Shown here: positions 34,188 through 42,598 of the stretch, piece after piece
Numbering within the stretch: the stretch's first letter is position 1
How the letters are laid out: every line of letters begins with the position of its first letter
Assembly: GCA_937990725.1 (NCBI GenBank)
Contig: CALKQS010000009.1
Span: forward strand, 78,088-142,087
DNA from: an uncultured Candidatus Saccharibacteria bacterium
GTDB taxonomy: Bacteria; Patescibacteriota; Saccharimonadia; Saccharimonadales; Saccharimonadaceae
Direction: 5' to 3'
DNA length: 64,000 nucleotides
Program-made: the position numbers and the translations under genes
Notes under the pieces: generated by a model
Databases searched by the model: none
What the model saw: the letters and a program-made list of their open reading frames with translations, nothing else
What the model was told of the DNA's origin: nothing

Positions 34188-34738
34188 TACACGGCGACCT
34201 TTTGCAAATAATAGCGCAGCTCCATAATGCTGCCGCGGATATCCTCCAACGCACGGTGGTCTTCTGGCTTGGCAAATTTCTTGCCGTATTTACCCTCCAT
34301 CACCACCTTCCAGGCGCTCACATCGAGCATGCGGTAGTGGAGACGCTGCGCTAGCTGCGGCCACCAGTGATCGATAAAGCGGCGATCTTGGTGGATGGAA
34401 TTCCCCGCCAGCAAGATCCGCCCCTCGCCAGCACACTGCTCATCACAAAACGCCAGCAGCTCTTGCTCGATCTCTGCTAGCGGCTTGCCCTGGGCATTCT
34501 GCTCCTCCAATCCACGCCGCGCCGCCGGATGCTGATTCCAAAAGCTGGCGTTGCCATCGAGGAGGCGTTTGAGCTTAGCCGCATCATGGCGCACCACCCC
34601 TTCGTACGTTGCAATCTCGGCAAAAGTCCAGTCCGTCACAATCGCTGCCACTTCTAGTATTTCATCCGTGGTAGGGTCTAGCCCCGTCATCTCAAGGTCT
34701 ACCCACAAAATCCGTTTTGGTTTGAAGCTTGGTTTCAT
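34187..34738 (-). CDS. orn: Oligoribonuclease
   Basis: Orn removes the 2-5-nt RNAs left by other nucleases such as PNPase. The 183-residue protein is a DEDDh exonuclease: WVDLEMTGLDP supplies the first Asp and Glu, GNSIHQDRRFI the second Asp region, and HRALEDI the catalytic His and last Asp. Length matches the family. TATACT ends 6 nt before the ATG, so the orn-corA message is predicted to be leaderless. Both orn and pnp in one window suggest a complete 3'-to-5' RNA decay route. Confidence 0.97.
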   Translation of the reverse strand: MKPSFKPKRILWVDLEMTGLDPTTDEILEVAAIVTDWTFAEIATYEGVVRHDAAKLKRLLDGNASFWNQHPAARRGLEEQNAQGKPLAEIEQELLAFCDEQCAGEGRILLAGNSIHQDRRFIDHWWPQLAQRLHYRMLDVSAWKVVMEGKYGKKFAKPEDHRALEDIRGSIMELRYYLQKVAV

Positions 34739-34744
34739 GCTTCT

Positions 34745-34750
34745 AGTATA
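34745..34750 (-). promoter_or_regulatory. -10 box, leaderless orn-corA promoter
   Basis: TATACT is followed by AGAAGC and the orn ATG at 34738. Confidence 0.65.
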
Positions 34751-34997
34751 CTACATGTCTACCACATAGCGCTCATCCTTAGCTGTTACTTTTATAAGCA
34801 TAAGCTTTACCGATGTGCAAGTTAGTGTACTACTTTTTTGTTCAGATGGGTATGCCTATCCTCCTATCTCCTCGCTTCTGGGTGCAATTGTGTGGTAAAC
34901 ATCCTCATCTACCACTGTTATTTCCGAATGGTTCATTATTGTGTTCATGCTACGTAGGTATTTGGGTAGTGCGCAAATTTATTATTCACCATAGAAA

Positions 34998-35022
34998 AAC
35001 CACACCCTGAGTGGGTGTGGTT
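34998..35022 (-). terminator. Rho-independent terminator after mscL
   Basis: The 10-bp stem AACCACACCC / GGGTGTGGTT with a 5-nt loop is followed on the minus strand by a T-run. It ends 25 bp after the mscL stop codon. The 250 bp between it and the orn promoter hold nothing I can identify. Confidence 0.9.
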
Positions 35023-35047
35023 GATCGCTACGCAGGCTCTTGCCTAC

Positions 35048-35497
35048 TTAGTCTTTTTTCTTGTCCAAGCGGTCGAGCTTGAGAAAGTGGATGATCAGGT
35101 AGATGACGAATGCTGTGGCGACCAAGGTGATCAGCGAGCTCACGAAAGCTCCCCACGCGAAGTCGGCGCTGCGCCCAGCAATCTCGATATGCGTGCTAGC
35201 AGCCTCGAGCCCCTTCTGCGAACCGACGATAAACTGCACCACTGGGCTAATGAACCCCTGAACTAATTTTTTGACCGTGTCACCGGCAGCGGTACCAATC
35301 GCCAAACCAACTGCCAGGCCAACCACGCCCTGCTCACGGATAAACTCAGCAAAGCCGCCAATGTGGCTGTTCTTCATTTTCTGCTCTAGAGCTTGGGCAG
35401 CAGCTGCAGCCTCTTGTGCAGCCTTGCGTGGGGTGCGGCGTGCAGCAGGCTTCTTTGCAGCAGCTGCTTTGGTTTTGGTTGTTGTTCGTTCTGCCAT
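35048..35497 (-). CDS. mscL: Large-conductance mechanosensitive channel
   Basis: MscL opens under membrane tension and releases solutes in osmotic downshock. The 149-residue protein has the family core: GGFAEFIREQGVVGLAVGLAIG (TM1 with the pore Gly/Val pattern), a periplasmic loop, TM2 (SLITLVATAFVIYLIIHFL) and a charged C-terminus. The first 43 residues are an Ala/Lys/Arg extension not found in most MscL proteins; it may bind the membrane or nucleic acid. AAGGAG stands 8 nt before the ATG, with TATAAT about 33 nt upstream. It has its own terminator. Confidence 0.95.
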   Translation of the reverse strand: MAERTTTKTKAAAAKKPAARRTPRKAAQEAAAAAQALEQKMKNSHIGGFAEFIREQGVVGLAVGLAIGTAAGDTVKKLVQGFISPVVQFIVGSQKGLEAASTHIEIAGRSADFAWGAFVSSLITLVATAFVIYLIIHFLKLDRLDKKKD

Positions 35498-35553
35498 AGG
35501 TTCTCCTTATTAACCATTGTTTATTCAAATTATAGCATATTCTGCATTAATTG

Positions 35554-36813
35554 CTAGCTGTCTTGTGTTGGTGGTGTTCTATGGCGCGAGGACTTCGCTA
35601 AGCGCTTCTCAATCTTCTCTTTGTCTCGCTCGGCAGCTGCGATCCTATCCATACGCGTCTTCTCAAACCCACGTGATAGCACTGGTTTACGTGCCACCAC
35701 CCGCCCTACGCTCGCCAAGAACTCGGCATTATCAGATGGCAATTCAAACAACCCATTATACTCTTCTATCGCTTCGGATGCCTTCTTGGGGTCACTCTCA
35801 ACTTTTGCAATCTTGCGTAGTAGATCCCCTTTGAAGAACCGACTTTCCGAAGTGTCATCGGGCAGCAGGCTTGCTTTGATTACATCCGCCAAGGCTAGGG
35901 CGCTCTCTCCCATATGTCGCGCAACGAGCTGTGAGCACAGTGATTTTGCATGCTCAAGCTTGTTGCGTGGGTCGATGTCTGGGTAGATACCAGCAAATTG
36001 ATCAATAATATCCTCACTCGCAGCAACTGGATCGGGGTTATTGCCAAGTGTATTAATAATCACATTATGGTACAGGCGCAGCATTTCGCGGCCCGGCACT
36101 GATGGCATGGTAATGAGCTGCAGCTGGCTATGGAGCAGATACTCATACTCATCGTCGTCTCGATGGCGGCTATCTTTATCAAAGCTTAGCCAGAACCGAT
36201 CTCTTATGAACTTTTGGCGCTTACCTGGATCATCTATATCGACTTTTCGTAATAATTCACTAGTCTGCAGGGTATTAATCGCGCGCAGCTCACCACGCCA
36301 TAATTGGTCAAGCGGGTCTTCACCACCAACTGCCTTGGTCGTTTCTTGGTAAAACTCCTTGGTTGCAACATCGAGCAAAAACGAGCGCTTGCTTCCACTT
36401 GTGCGGTCAAACAACATAACCACTGCATGCTGGTTAACATACCCAACATAATGCTCCACCCCTATTTGATCCAAGCACTCCGATGCCACAATGGTGTAGC
36501 CATAGCAATTAGCCTTCTCGCGTTGCGTAAGGAGTTCTGCGGTCAACAGTGGCGTTGCCTCATCCATGTCTTCGAATTCAAGCGTCTGACGCACCAAGTG
36601 CCCCACAAGAATAGCTGCTTCGATCGCGTCATCAAATGTCAGCGGCGACTGCTCGTAGGCTGTGCCGATGATCTTGAGCTGAGTAGAATCGGGCAAACGC
36701 TGGCGGCCAATCTCAGGGTTGCTCTCCGCTATACCACGTCTTGGTGTCTTGAGCCCTGCCATCAGCGACTCATCTAAGATAGATGGATTGGTATGTGGCG
36801 TACGCTCACCCAC
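35554..36813 (-). CDS. Hypothetical protein with transglutaminase-like core
   Basis: I do not recognise this 419-residue protein as a whole. Residues 95-150 read ANCYGYTIVASECLDQIGVE, then NQHAVVMLF, then FLLDVA. C103, H129 and D148 are placed like the Cys-His-Asp triad of transglutaminase-fold proteins. The C-terminal 200 residues are helical and repeat-like. No signal peptide or TM is present. It starts with GTG that shares one base with the argS stop (TAGTG), so it is translated with argS. Proteolysis, amidation or a purely structural role are all possible; the triad is an inference. Confidence 0.7.
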   Translation of the reverse strand: MGERTPHTNPSILDESLMAGLKTPRRGIAESNPEIGRQRLPDSTQLKIIGTAYEQSPLTFDDAIEAAILVGHLVRQTLEFEDMDEATPLLTAELLTQREKANCYGYTIVASECLDQIGVEHYVGYVNQHAVVMLFDRTSGSKRSFLLDVATKEFYQETTKAVGGEDPLDQLWRGELRAINTLQTSELLRKVDIDDPGKRQKFIRDRFWLSFDKDSRHRDDDEYEYLLHSQLQLITMPSVPGREMLRLYHNVIINTLGNNPDPVAASEDIIDQFAGIYPDIDPRNKLEHAKSLCSQLVARHMGESALALADVIKASLLPDDTSESRFFKGDLLRKIAKVESDPKKASEAIEEYNGLFELPSDNAEFLASVGRVVARKPVLSRGFEKTRMDRIAAAERDKEKIEKRLAKSSRHRTPPTQDS

Positions 36814-38477
36814 TACAGCCGCTCCGGTGCTTCGATGCCGAGCAGGGCAAGGCCAGCAGCCAGGGTGTCACGGTAGCGCTGCACTAGGGCGAGGCGCTCG
36901 GCCTGGCGGGGGCTACCAACGACGCGGTTCTTCTCGTAGAAGCGGTTAAAGGTTTGGGCGAGCTCATAGAGGTAGTGGCAGATGCCATGCACAAGATACT
37001 CGCGGGCGGCCTTCTCGACGACCTCTGGATATTCGCTCAGCTTGCGCAGGAGCAGGCGTTCGTCATCAGTACAATCGGTTGGCTCGGCAGGCTCGGCACT
37101 CGCCTTGGCTAGGATGCTGCAGGCCCGAGCATGGGCGTATTGGATATAGGGGCCAGAGTTGCCCTGCAGGCTCACTGTCTCGTCCATATCAAAGGCGATA
37201 TCGTTGCCCATGCGATACTTCGCAAAGGCGTATTTGATCGCCCCAAGTGCTACCTGACGCTGCACCACCGGGTCTGTAGCGAGGTTTGCCACACGCTCTT
37301 GGACGATAGTGAGTACGTCGGCCGCGCGGGCTACATTGCCCAGGCGCGAACTCATCTTGCTACCATCACCAAAGCGCACTGTGCCATTGGTCAGGTGGGT
37401 CATCCGCCCAGCTAGCTCAGGCCGGAAGAGCTCAGCCGCAGCATACACCACGCGCATATACTCCTTTTGGTCGTTGCCAGTGATGAGAATCCGGTGGTCG
37501 AAGTGGTAGTCTGCCACCTCCTTCCAGATAACGCCAATGTCCTTTGTCTCGTACGTTGGCAAGCCGTTTGATGTAACGAAAACACGGGTGTGCAGATGCT
37601 TAGCAGGGTCACCGACGAAGACCACTGCCCCCTCAGAGCGCTGCAAATTCCCCCGCTCGAGTTGCTCGTGCACCACGGCGAGGCCAATCGGTGCAGTGCT
37701 GCTCTCGGGGATATAGTCGAGATGATCGACCTGAATCATCGTATAGAAAGCATCGAAGTAATCCAAGCTCCACTGGCGCGTCGTCCAATAGATCTGAGCG
37801 AGCGGCGTATTATGCTCATCATGCTCATGGTAGCTGTAGACGAGCTTGTTAAACTCAATAATCTCCTGCTTCGCCGTCTCGTTCTCTTCGTACGCCTTAG
37901 CACCGATCACATAGGCCTGGCTAATCCACCGTGCCCGAGCAAAGACATCGCTCTCTACCTCTGTTAATTTCTCTGGTAGCTCACCGCCCAGCGTGTGGCG
38001 CATCCCCCACAAACACTTAGCAACGTGCAGGCCGACATCGCCACCAAAGCTGGCTCGGTCTACCGACGCGCCGACCGACTCGATGATCCGCGCCAATATA
38101 TCGCCATACACCGTCTGGTACAGGTGGCCGGTGTGCAGCTCCTTGAAGGCGTTGGGGCAGCTATATTCCAGCGTGTAGCGCATGCCACCATAGATCTGCT
38201 GCGGTGTGGTGTTGGCCGCCTGCCACAGCGCTGCGTCGCTCAGGCGGAGATTGATAAAGCCTGGGCCCGCCACACTCACGTCAGAAAACTGGCCAGTCTG
38301 GCGTAGCACCGCCGCCACCTCCTCGGCAATCTCGCGCGGCTTCTTGCCCAGTGGCTTAGCAAGCTTGAGTGCGACATTGGTCGCAAAATCGCCAAACGTC
38401 GGCTCCGGCCGCGTCAGCTCCACCGGCGGTGTTTGTTGATAAAGAGTGTATAGTGCATCACGAATCGTCTGTTCCAT
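36813..38477 (-). CDS. argS: Arginyl-tRNA synthetase
   Basis: This 554-residue class I synthetase charges tRNA-Arg. The N-terminal add-1 domain (1-90) precedes the HIGH-like motif HTGH at 115-118 in FKELHTGHLY. The KMSKS-like loop is GSKMSSRLGN, and the DALR anticodon-binding domain at the end starts near YPEVVEKAAREYLVHG. It is slightly shorter than E. coli ArgS (577). TATACT ends 6 nt before the ATG at 38477, predicting a leaderless message. It is co-transcribed with the transglutaminase-like gene. A tRNA-Arg gene lies at 59096. Confidence 0.97.
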   Translation of the reverse strand: MEQTIRDALYTLYQQTPPVELTRPEPTFGDFATNVALKLAKPLGKKPREIAEEVAAVLRQTGQFSDVSVAGPGFINLRLSDAALWQAANTTPQQIYGGMRYTLEYSCPNAFKELHTGHLYQTVYGDILARIIESVGASVDRASFGGDVGLHVAKCLWGMRHTLGGELPEKLTEVESDVFARARWISQAYVIGAKAYEENETAKQEIIEFNKLVYSYHEHDEHNTPLAQIYWTTRQWSLDYFDAFYTMIQVDHLDYIPESSTAPIGLAVVHEQLERGNLQRSEGAVVFVGDPAKHLHTRVFVTSNGLPTYETKDIGVIWKEVADYHFDHRILITGNDQKEYMRVVYAAAELFRPELAGRMTHLTNGTVRFGDGSKMSSRLGNVARAADVLTIVQERVANLATDPVVQRQVALGAIKYAFAKYRMGNDIAFDMDETVSLQGNSGPYIQYAHARACSILAKASAEPAEPTDCTDDERLLLRKLSEYPEVVEKAAREYLVHGICHYLYELAQTFNRFYEKNRVVGSPRQAERLALVQRYRDTLAAGLALLGIEAPERL

Positions 38478-38483
38478 GATTAT

Positions 38484-38489
38484 AGTATA
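38484..38489 (-). promoter_or_regulatory. -10 box, leaderless argS promoter
   Basis: TATACT is followed by ATAATC and the argS ATG at 38477. Confidence 0.65.
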
Positions 38490-38528
38490 CAACAGATGCG
38501 GTACAAAAATAACGAGGTAGCAAGAAGA

Positions 38529-40142
38529 CTACGCCTCGCCCTTTGTCCGCTTCCGCCGCTCCAGCGCCGCCTGCACCAAGCCAGCAAAGAGCGGGTGAGC
38601 CCGAAATGGCCGCGAGGCAAACTCTGGGTGAGCCTGGGTCGCAACAAAGTAGTCGCAGGTCGGTGCCTCGACGAACTCGACCAGCCTGCCATCGGGTGAC
38701 GTACCCGACACCACAATCCCGCCCGCATTAATGGCAGCGAGATGCGCTTGATTCACCTCATAGCGGTGGCGATGACGCTCCACGACCTCTGTTGTGCCAT
38801 ATGTTTTGGCAGTGCGTGAGCCAGCCTGCAGCACCGCCGGGTAGTTGCCTAGGCGCATCGTCCCGCCGGTCGATTGCTTGCCCTGCTGGTCAGGCATAAG
38901 GTAGATGACGGCATCATCCGGCGCGGCACCACACTCCGCACTACCAGCCTGGGCCAAGCCACCACGGCGGGCAGCGGCAATCACCGCCACCTGCATTCCC
39001 AGGCAGATGCCAAGATATGGTACATTGTGCTGCAAGCAGTAACTGGCCGCCGCAATCTTCCCTTCTACCCCGCGCTTGCCAAAGCCACCGGGCACTACCA
39101 CCGCATCCACAGCGCTGAGCGCTGCGTCGGTCACTGTCTCGGCATTGATCCATTGGATCGTCACCTCGCTGCGGTGCGCCCAGGCCGCTGCTTTGAGCGC
39201 CTCAGTGATAGAGAGATAGGTATCGGCATTATCAACATATTTCGCCACGAGGCCAATCGTCAGTCGCTGGCGATAGGTCTGGCTATCGTGCCGGACAAGC
39301 TGCTGCCAACGCGTCATATCTGGCGCTGTATCATTACCGGTAAAGCTTGCCAGCACTGGGCCCAATTCGCGTGCTACCATCAGGGGTACCTTGTAGACTG
39401 TATCGACATTTGGCATCATAATGATCCCCTCTGGCCGTACCCCACTAGCAATGGCAATCTTGTCCGCCACACCACGCGGTGGCACCGTGCTACCCTCGGT
39501 GCGAACTGCCACCACATCGGGCATAATACCAAAGCCACGCAGGTCGGCCATGGCATTCTGGGCTGGCTTGGTCTTGTACTCCTGGCTGGTCGCAAGAAAC
39601 GGCACATACACCACATGGACAAAGAGACAGTGCTCGCGCCCCACCTCTAATGAGAACTCGCGGATCGCCTCGACGAAGCTTAGCCCCTCATAATCTCCCA
39701 CCGTGCCACCAATCTCCACAATATGCACCTGCCCTGCCGCCGCCTGGTGGATGGCTCGCTTGATCGCTTGGGTAAGGTGCGGCACCAGCTGCACCGTCTG
39801 GCCACCAAACATCCCGGCCCGCTCATCGGCGATCAAGTCACGCAGCAGCCGCCCCGCCAGCGTAGCATTGCGCTGGGTCAGCTCGAGGTCTAAGAAGCGC
39901 TCGTAGTGGCCAAGGTCAAGGTCGGTCTCCGCTCCATCTTTGGTCACGAAGCACTCGCCATGTTCCTTGGGGTTAAGCAGCCCAGCATCGACGTTGAGGT
40001 ACGGGTCGCACTTTTGCACTGAGACAGATAAGCCCTTAGCCTGTAGCACCGCGCCAATGCTGGCCGCCGTGATGCCCTTACCCACCCCAGAGAGTACCCC
40101 ACCGGTAACAAAAATATACGTTGGTTGGTGTGTCTGTGTCAT
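38529..40142 (-). CDS. pyrG: CTP synthase
   Basis: The enzyme makes CTP from UTP with Gln as nitrogen donor. In this 537-residue protein the N-terminal synthase domain has FVTGGVLSGVGKG (P-loop, 11-23), QKCDPYLNVDAGLLNP and the effector-site EIGGTVGDYE. The C-terminal glutaminase has the nucleophile elbow YLGICLGMQ and the His-Glu pair in QAHPEFASRP. The start at 40142 follows GAGGGAG; an in-frame codon upstream gives an unconserved extension. Unlike many genes here, pyrG has a 20-30-nt leader after a TACAAT. It directly precedes argS, with 50 bp between. Confidence 0.98.
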   Translation of the reverse strand: MTQTHQPTYIFVTGGVLSGVGKGITAASIGAVLQAKGLSVSVQKCDPYLNVDAGLLNPKEHGECFVTKDGAETDLDLGHYERFLDLELTQRNATLAGRLLRDLIADERAGMFGGQTVQLVPHLTQAIKRAIHQAAAGQVHIVEIGGTVGDYEGLSFVEAIREFSLEVGREHCLFVHVVYVPFLATSQEYKTKPAQNAMADLRGFGIMPDVVAVRTEGSTVPPRGVADKIAIASGVRPEGIIMMPNVDTVYKVPLMVARELGPVLASFTGNDTAPDMTRWQQLVRHDSQTYRQRLTIGLVAKYVDNADTYLSITEALKAAAWAHRSEVTIQWINAETVTDAALSAVDAVVVPGGFGKRGVEGKIAAASYCLQHNVPYLGICLGMQVAVIAAARRGGLAQAGSAECGAAPDDAVIYLMPDQQGKQSTGGTMRLGNYPAVLQAGSRTAKTYGTTEVVERHRHRYEVNQAHLAAINAGGIVVSGTSPDGRLVEFVEAPTCDYFVATQAHPEFASRPFRAHPLFAGLVQAALERRKRTKGEA

Positions 40143-40194
40143 ACAATCTCCCTCTCGCGTTCTATTGTAGCATGTATCCATAAGCAGTATACTA

Positions 40195-40230
40195 GCAAAA
40201 AACCAGCCTGGTAGCTGGCTTCTGCTGGTT
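40195..40230 (-). terminator. Rho-independent terminator
   Basis: CCAGC/GCTGG nested in AACCAGC/GCTGGTT, followed on the minus strand by six T, lies about 20 bp after the stop of the 76-residue gene. Confidence 0.78.
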
Positions 40231-40245
40231 ATTGATACGCGCCAC

Positions 40246-40476
40246 CTATTGGCAGCCCTCGCACATCGTTAGCTCCGCTGGATCTGGCATAATAACAGGG
40301 GTGCCACTCGCCGCTGCTTGGTCGACGGCAACCTGCTGAGCGGCCAGCAGTGCCTGCTCGATGGCATCGAGCTTTTCCTCCAGCGTCATATCGTCCGTCA
40401 GCTGGGGCTTGGTAGTCTGCGCCTGCGTGGTTGCTGGATCGGTTGTTGGTGATGTCGTTTGTGTCGTCTGCGTCAT
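40246..40476 (-). CDS. Small acidic protein ending in a CxxC tail
   Basis: The first 27 residues of this 76-residue protein are Thr/Gln/Pro-rich. TLEEKLDAIEQALLAAQQ forms one amphipathic helix (31-57), and the chain ends PAELTMCEGCQ. Its only two Cys sit in the last five residues, as in the redox-active tails of many class I ribonucleotide reductase large subunits. The nrdA gene in this window lacks such a tail. AGGGAA precedes the ATG by about 7 nt, and it has a terminator. It lies downstream of the flavin-oxidase-like gene, on the strand of the nrd operon. A redox partner role is a hypothesis; a small metal-binding protein is the alternative. Confidence 0.75.
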   Translation of the reverse strand: MTQTTQTTSPTTDPATTQAQTTKPQLTDDMTLEEKLDAIEQALLAAQQVAVDQAAASGTPVIMPDPAELTMCEGCQ

Positions 40477-40534
40477 ATATTATTCCCTACCCGTTTTTTA
40501 GTTATAGTGTCTATTGTACGCTATATATAGCGTT

Positions 40535-40930
40535 TTATGCAAGGTAGTGCACCCAATTTTCTGTTGTAGAATTATCATCCAGCTGGCCAATCGGTGCGAC
40601 ATACCACTGCGGCTGGGCACACTGCGGGCGGAAGCTCCCCAGCTTGGCCGTGTATGCCTCAGTAATGGCCGCGACTTCGTCCTCGCGGGCTTCGCGCACT
40701 GTGGTGTGGAGATAGACAGCCTGCTTGGCGTCATCCCACACCACAAACTCTGCCCGCCCAGTACGAAAGGCGTTGTGCGAGTGGCGCGCCTCACGATCAG
40801 ACAGCCAGGCAATCTCATCCCCCACCCGGACAAAGTGCAGTGGCGTCACCAGTGGTGTGCGGTCGCGATTAACGGTGGCCAGCGCACCAACCGGCACTGT
40901 GTCGAGGATAGTTTGCGTGAGAGTGTTCAT
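40535..40930 (-). CDS. Pyridoxamine 5'-phosphate oxidase family protein
   Basis: The 131-residue protein has the split-barrel FMN-binding fold: VPVGALATVNRDRTPLVTPLHFVR (strands 1-3), IAWLSDREARHSHNAFRTG (FMN phosphate region) and AEFVVWDDAKQAVYL. Members include general stress and flavin-dependent oxidoreductases; it lacks the full PdxH length (about 210), so PLP synthesis is unlikely. AAAGGA lies upstream of the ATG. It is on the strand of the nrd operon, between nrdB and the CxxC-tail gene, separated from nrdB by the palindromic element. Confidence 0.85.
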   Translation of the reverse strand: MNTLTQTILDTVPVGALATVNRDRTPLVTPLHFVRVGDEIAWLSDREARHSHNAFRTGRAEFVVWDDAKQAVYLHTTVREAREDEVAAITEAYTAKLGSFRPQCAQPQWYVAPIGQLDDNSTTENWVHYLA

Positions 40931-40987
40931 AAGCTCATATTCCTTTCGTATCTAATTTGCGAATATTATTTGCTACATCAGCGGGCC

Positions 40988-41103
40988 GCTCTCACTTCAT
41001 TGCCAGACAAGAAAATATCTGGAGGCCAGCTACTTAGCAAGCGGAAGATTGCTGTAGTATTAATCTGGCCGGAACATTTTCGGCCTGGTGATGGAGTGAG
41101 AGC
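40988..41103 (+). repeat. Palindromic element, copy 1
   Basis: A 116-bp sequence can fold end to end. Nineteen bases at the left (from 40988) pair with nineteen at the right (to 41103), including three G-T pairs. GGCCAG (41024-41029) pairs with CTGGCC (41065-41070), and a smaller inner stem closes the loop. Most of its length recurs, inverted, at 45358-45458. It lies between nrdB and the flavin-oxidase-like gene and has no coding capacity. It looks like a non-autonomous mobile palindrome (MITE/REPIN-like) or a structured RNA. Confidence 0.85.
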
Positions 41104-41151
41104 TCCCGTAAGACTGGTAGACTGGTAAGATTGTTGTTTTGCCAATATCTA

Positions 41152-42129
41152 CTACTTCGTCGTATTCACCTCATAACTCGTATTGGTGCTCTCGAAGAAG
41201 TTCACCAGTTCCAGCGTGTCGTTGGCAGCGGCCATCCACTTGGCTGGGTTGGTGACGTTGTACTCTGGTTCAAAGCCCAGCTCTTCCAGCCGCCGGTCGG
41301 TCATATACATGACGTATTGGTTGACGTAGTCGGCGTTGAGGCCCAGAATGCCGCGCGGCAGCATGTCTTTGTTATACGCCTTTTCGAGCTCAACGGCTTC
41401 CAGGATCAGGCTGCGGATTTCGTCGGCAAATTCCTCGGTTTGTAGATCCGGGTTTTCGTGCAGAATCGTCAGCAGCAGGTTAATGCCAAATTCCAGGTGC
41501 AGGTTTTCGTCCTTCGTCACCCAGTCGAGCAATGTGCCGACATTGCGCAGCAGATTGCGGCGGCGGAAGCTCATCCCCACCATAAAGCCACTATAGAACC
41601 AAATCCCCTCCAGCACGATGTTGTACGCCACCAGGTTGCGTACAAAGTCCTTCTTGCCCTCCAGCGTCGTTACATCTGGGCGTTCCTCCATCATGCGCGT
41701 GACGTATTTGGTCTGGAAGGCGGCTTTATCTGCCAGGGATTTTTTACCCCAACCGGCCGCATAAATTTCCTCACGGTCAAACGGGAAGGTCTCGATAATA
41801 TATTCGAAGGTCATAAAGTGGTTCGCCTCTTCCCACATCTGCTTCGAAAGATACAGGTGGCACTCGGCGGCGTTCACGCAGGGGTAAATACCAAAGGCCA
41901 GCGACTTATTAATCAGCAGCTCGTTGGGGTTGAGGTAGCTAATCACCGTCTTCAGGGCGTGCTTTTCGTCCTCGCTCAATTTATCAAAATCCGCCAAATC
42001 CTGGCTCAGCTGCACCTCATTGGGGAACCACGTGTTGGCCACCGCTTGGTTGTACAGGCGGTACGCCCAGTCGTAGCGCACCGGCTTGAGCTGCAAGCCA
42101 TCACGTACGCCTGATCCTAGAATGCCCAT
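41152..42129 (-). CDS. nrdB: Ribonucleotide reductase small subunit, class Ic-like
   Basis: The 325-residue NrdB carries the dinuclear metal site that starts the radical. Ligands align with those of Chlamydia trachomatis R2 at identical spacing: E70, E101, H104, E174, E208 and H211. The first ligand is Glu where class Ia and Ib have Asp, and the radical Tyr position (four after the first His) is Phe108. Both traits mark class Ic, which uses a Mn/Fe cofactor instead of a tyrosyl radical. The C-terminus (NFFESTNTSYEVNTTK) keeps a Tyr for the radical path to NrdA. It is the last gene of nrdA-small gene-nrdB. Confidence 0.95.
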   Translation of the reverse strand: MGILGSGVRDGLQLKPVRYDWAYRLYNQAVANTWFPNEVQLSQDLADFDKLSEDEKHALKTVISYLNPNELLINKSLAFGIYPCVNAAECHLYLSKQMWEEANHFMTFEYIIETFPFDREEIYAAGWGKKSLADKAAFQTKYVTRMMEERPDVTTLEGKKDFVRNLVAYNIVLEGIWFYSGFMVGMSFRRRNLLRNVGTLLDWVTKDENLHLEFGINLLLTILHENPDLQTEEFADEIRSLILEAVELEKAYNKDMLPRGILGLNADYVNQYVMYMTDRRLEELGFEPEYNVTNPAKWMAAANDTLELVNFFESTNTSYEVNTTK

Positions 42130-42189
42130 TATTACCTCCTTGTTGTATTACTTAATAATTTCGTATCTGATAATTTTACCAGTCGTATT

Positions 42190-42597
42190 CTACTCGTCAT
42201 CTCCCCTGAGGAGCTCTCCATCTTCTGGACCAGCTTCTGGATACCGATAATCCCATGTTTTTGGATCAATCGATGGCGTCTCGTCGGATGTTTGACTATC
42301 CTGCCCTTCAACACTCGCATCAGTGCCAAAAATATCGAGTCCCGGCTGTGTCCACCTTTGAGGCTTATCGGGATGGTATATATTTCCCATACCTAAGCTA
42401 TTCCATGACGGGTCACTTGCCGGTACATCGCTGTCTGTACCCTCTGTATATATACCAATCTCTCCTTCGAGCGCTGCAGCACCAACACCACGGCTCACAC
42501 TCAAGGTGGCCAATTTGGCTCGCTCTGAGAGCGGCAACTTAGCAAAGTCTATCGTGCTTTGTTCGCTCGCTACTCCCGTTTTTCCTTCATGCGTCAT
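42190..42597 (-). CDS. Small acidic protein between nrdA and nrdB
   Basis: I do not recognise this 135-residue protein. It is hydrophilic, without Cys, signal peptide or TM. A helix SIDFAKLPLSERAKLATLS-like stretch (about 15-38) is followed by Gly/Ala (RGVGAAALEGEIGIYTEG) and a long acidic, Pro/Ser/Asp-rich tail. Its ATG lies 1 nt after the nrdA stop, with GGAGAAGGA inside the end of nrdA, so its translation depends on nrdA. About 60 bp separate it from nrdB. It could regulate or bridge the reductase subunits; no known Nrd accessory (NrdI, NrdH, NrdR) matches it. Confidence 0.8.
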   Translation of the reverse strand: MTHEGKTGVASEQSTIDFAKLPLSERAKLATLSVSRGVGAAALEGEIGIYTEGTDSDVPASDPSWNSLGMGNIYHPDKPQRWTQPGLDIFGTDASVEGQDSQTSDETPSIDPKTWDYRYPEAGPEDGELLRGDDE

Positions 42598-42598
42598 A

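Noticed and set aside
40978..41103. Palindromic element as terminator or attenuator of nrdB
   Set aside because: It lacks a T-run on the nrdB strand and has a relative upstream of the operon in opposite orientation, which a terminator would not explain.
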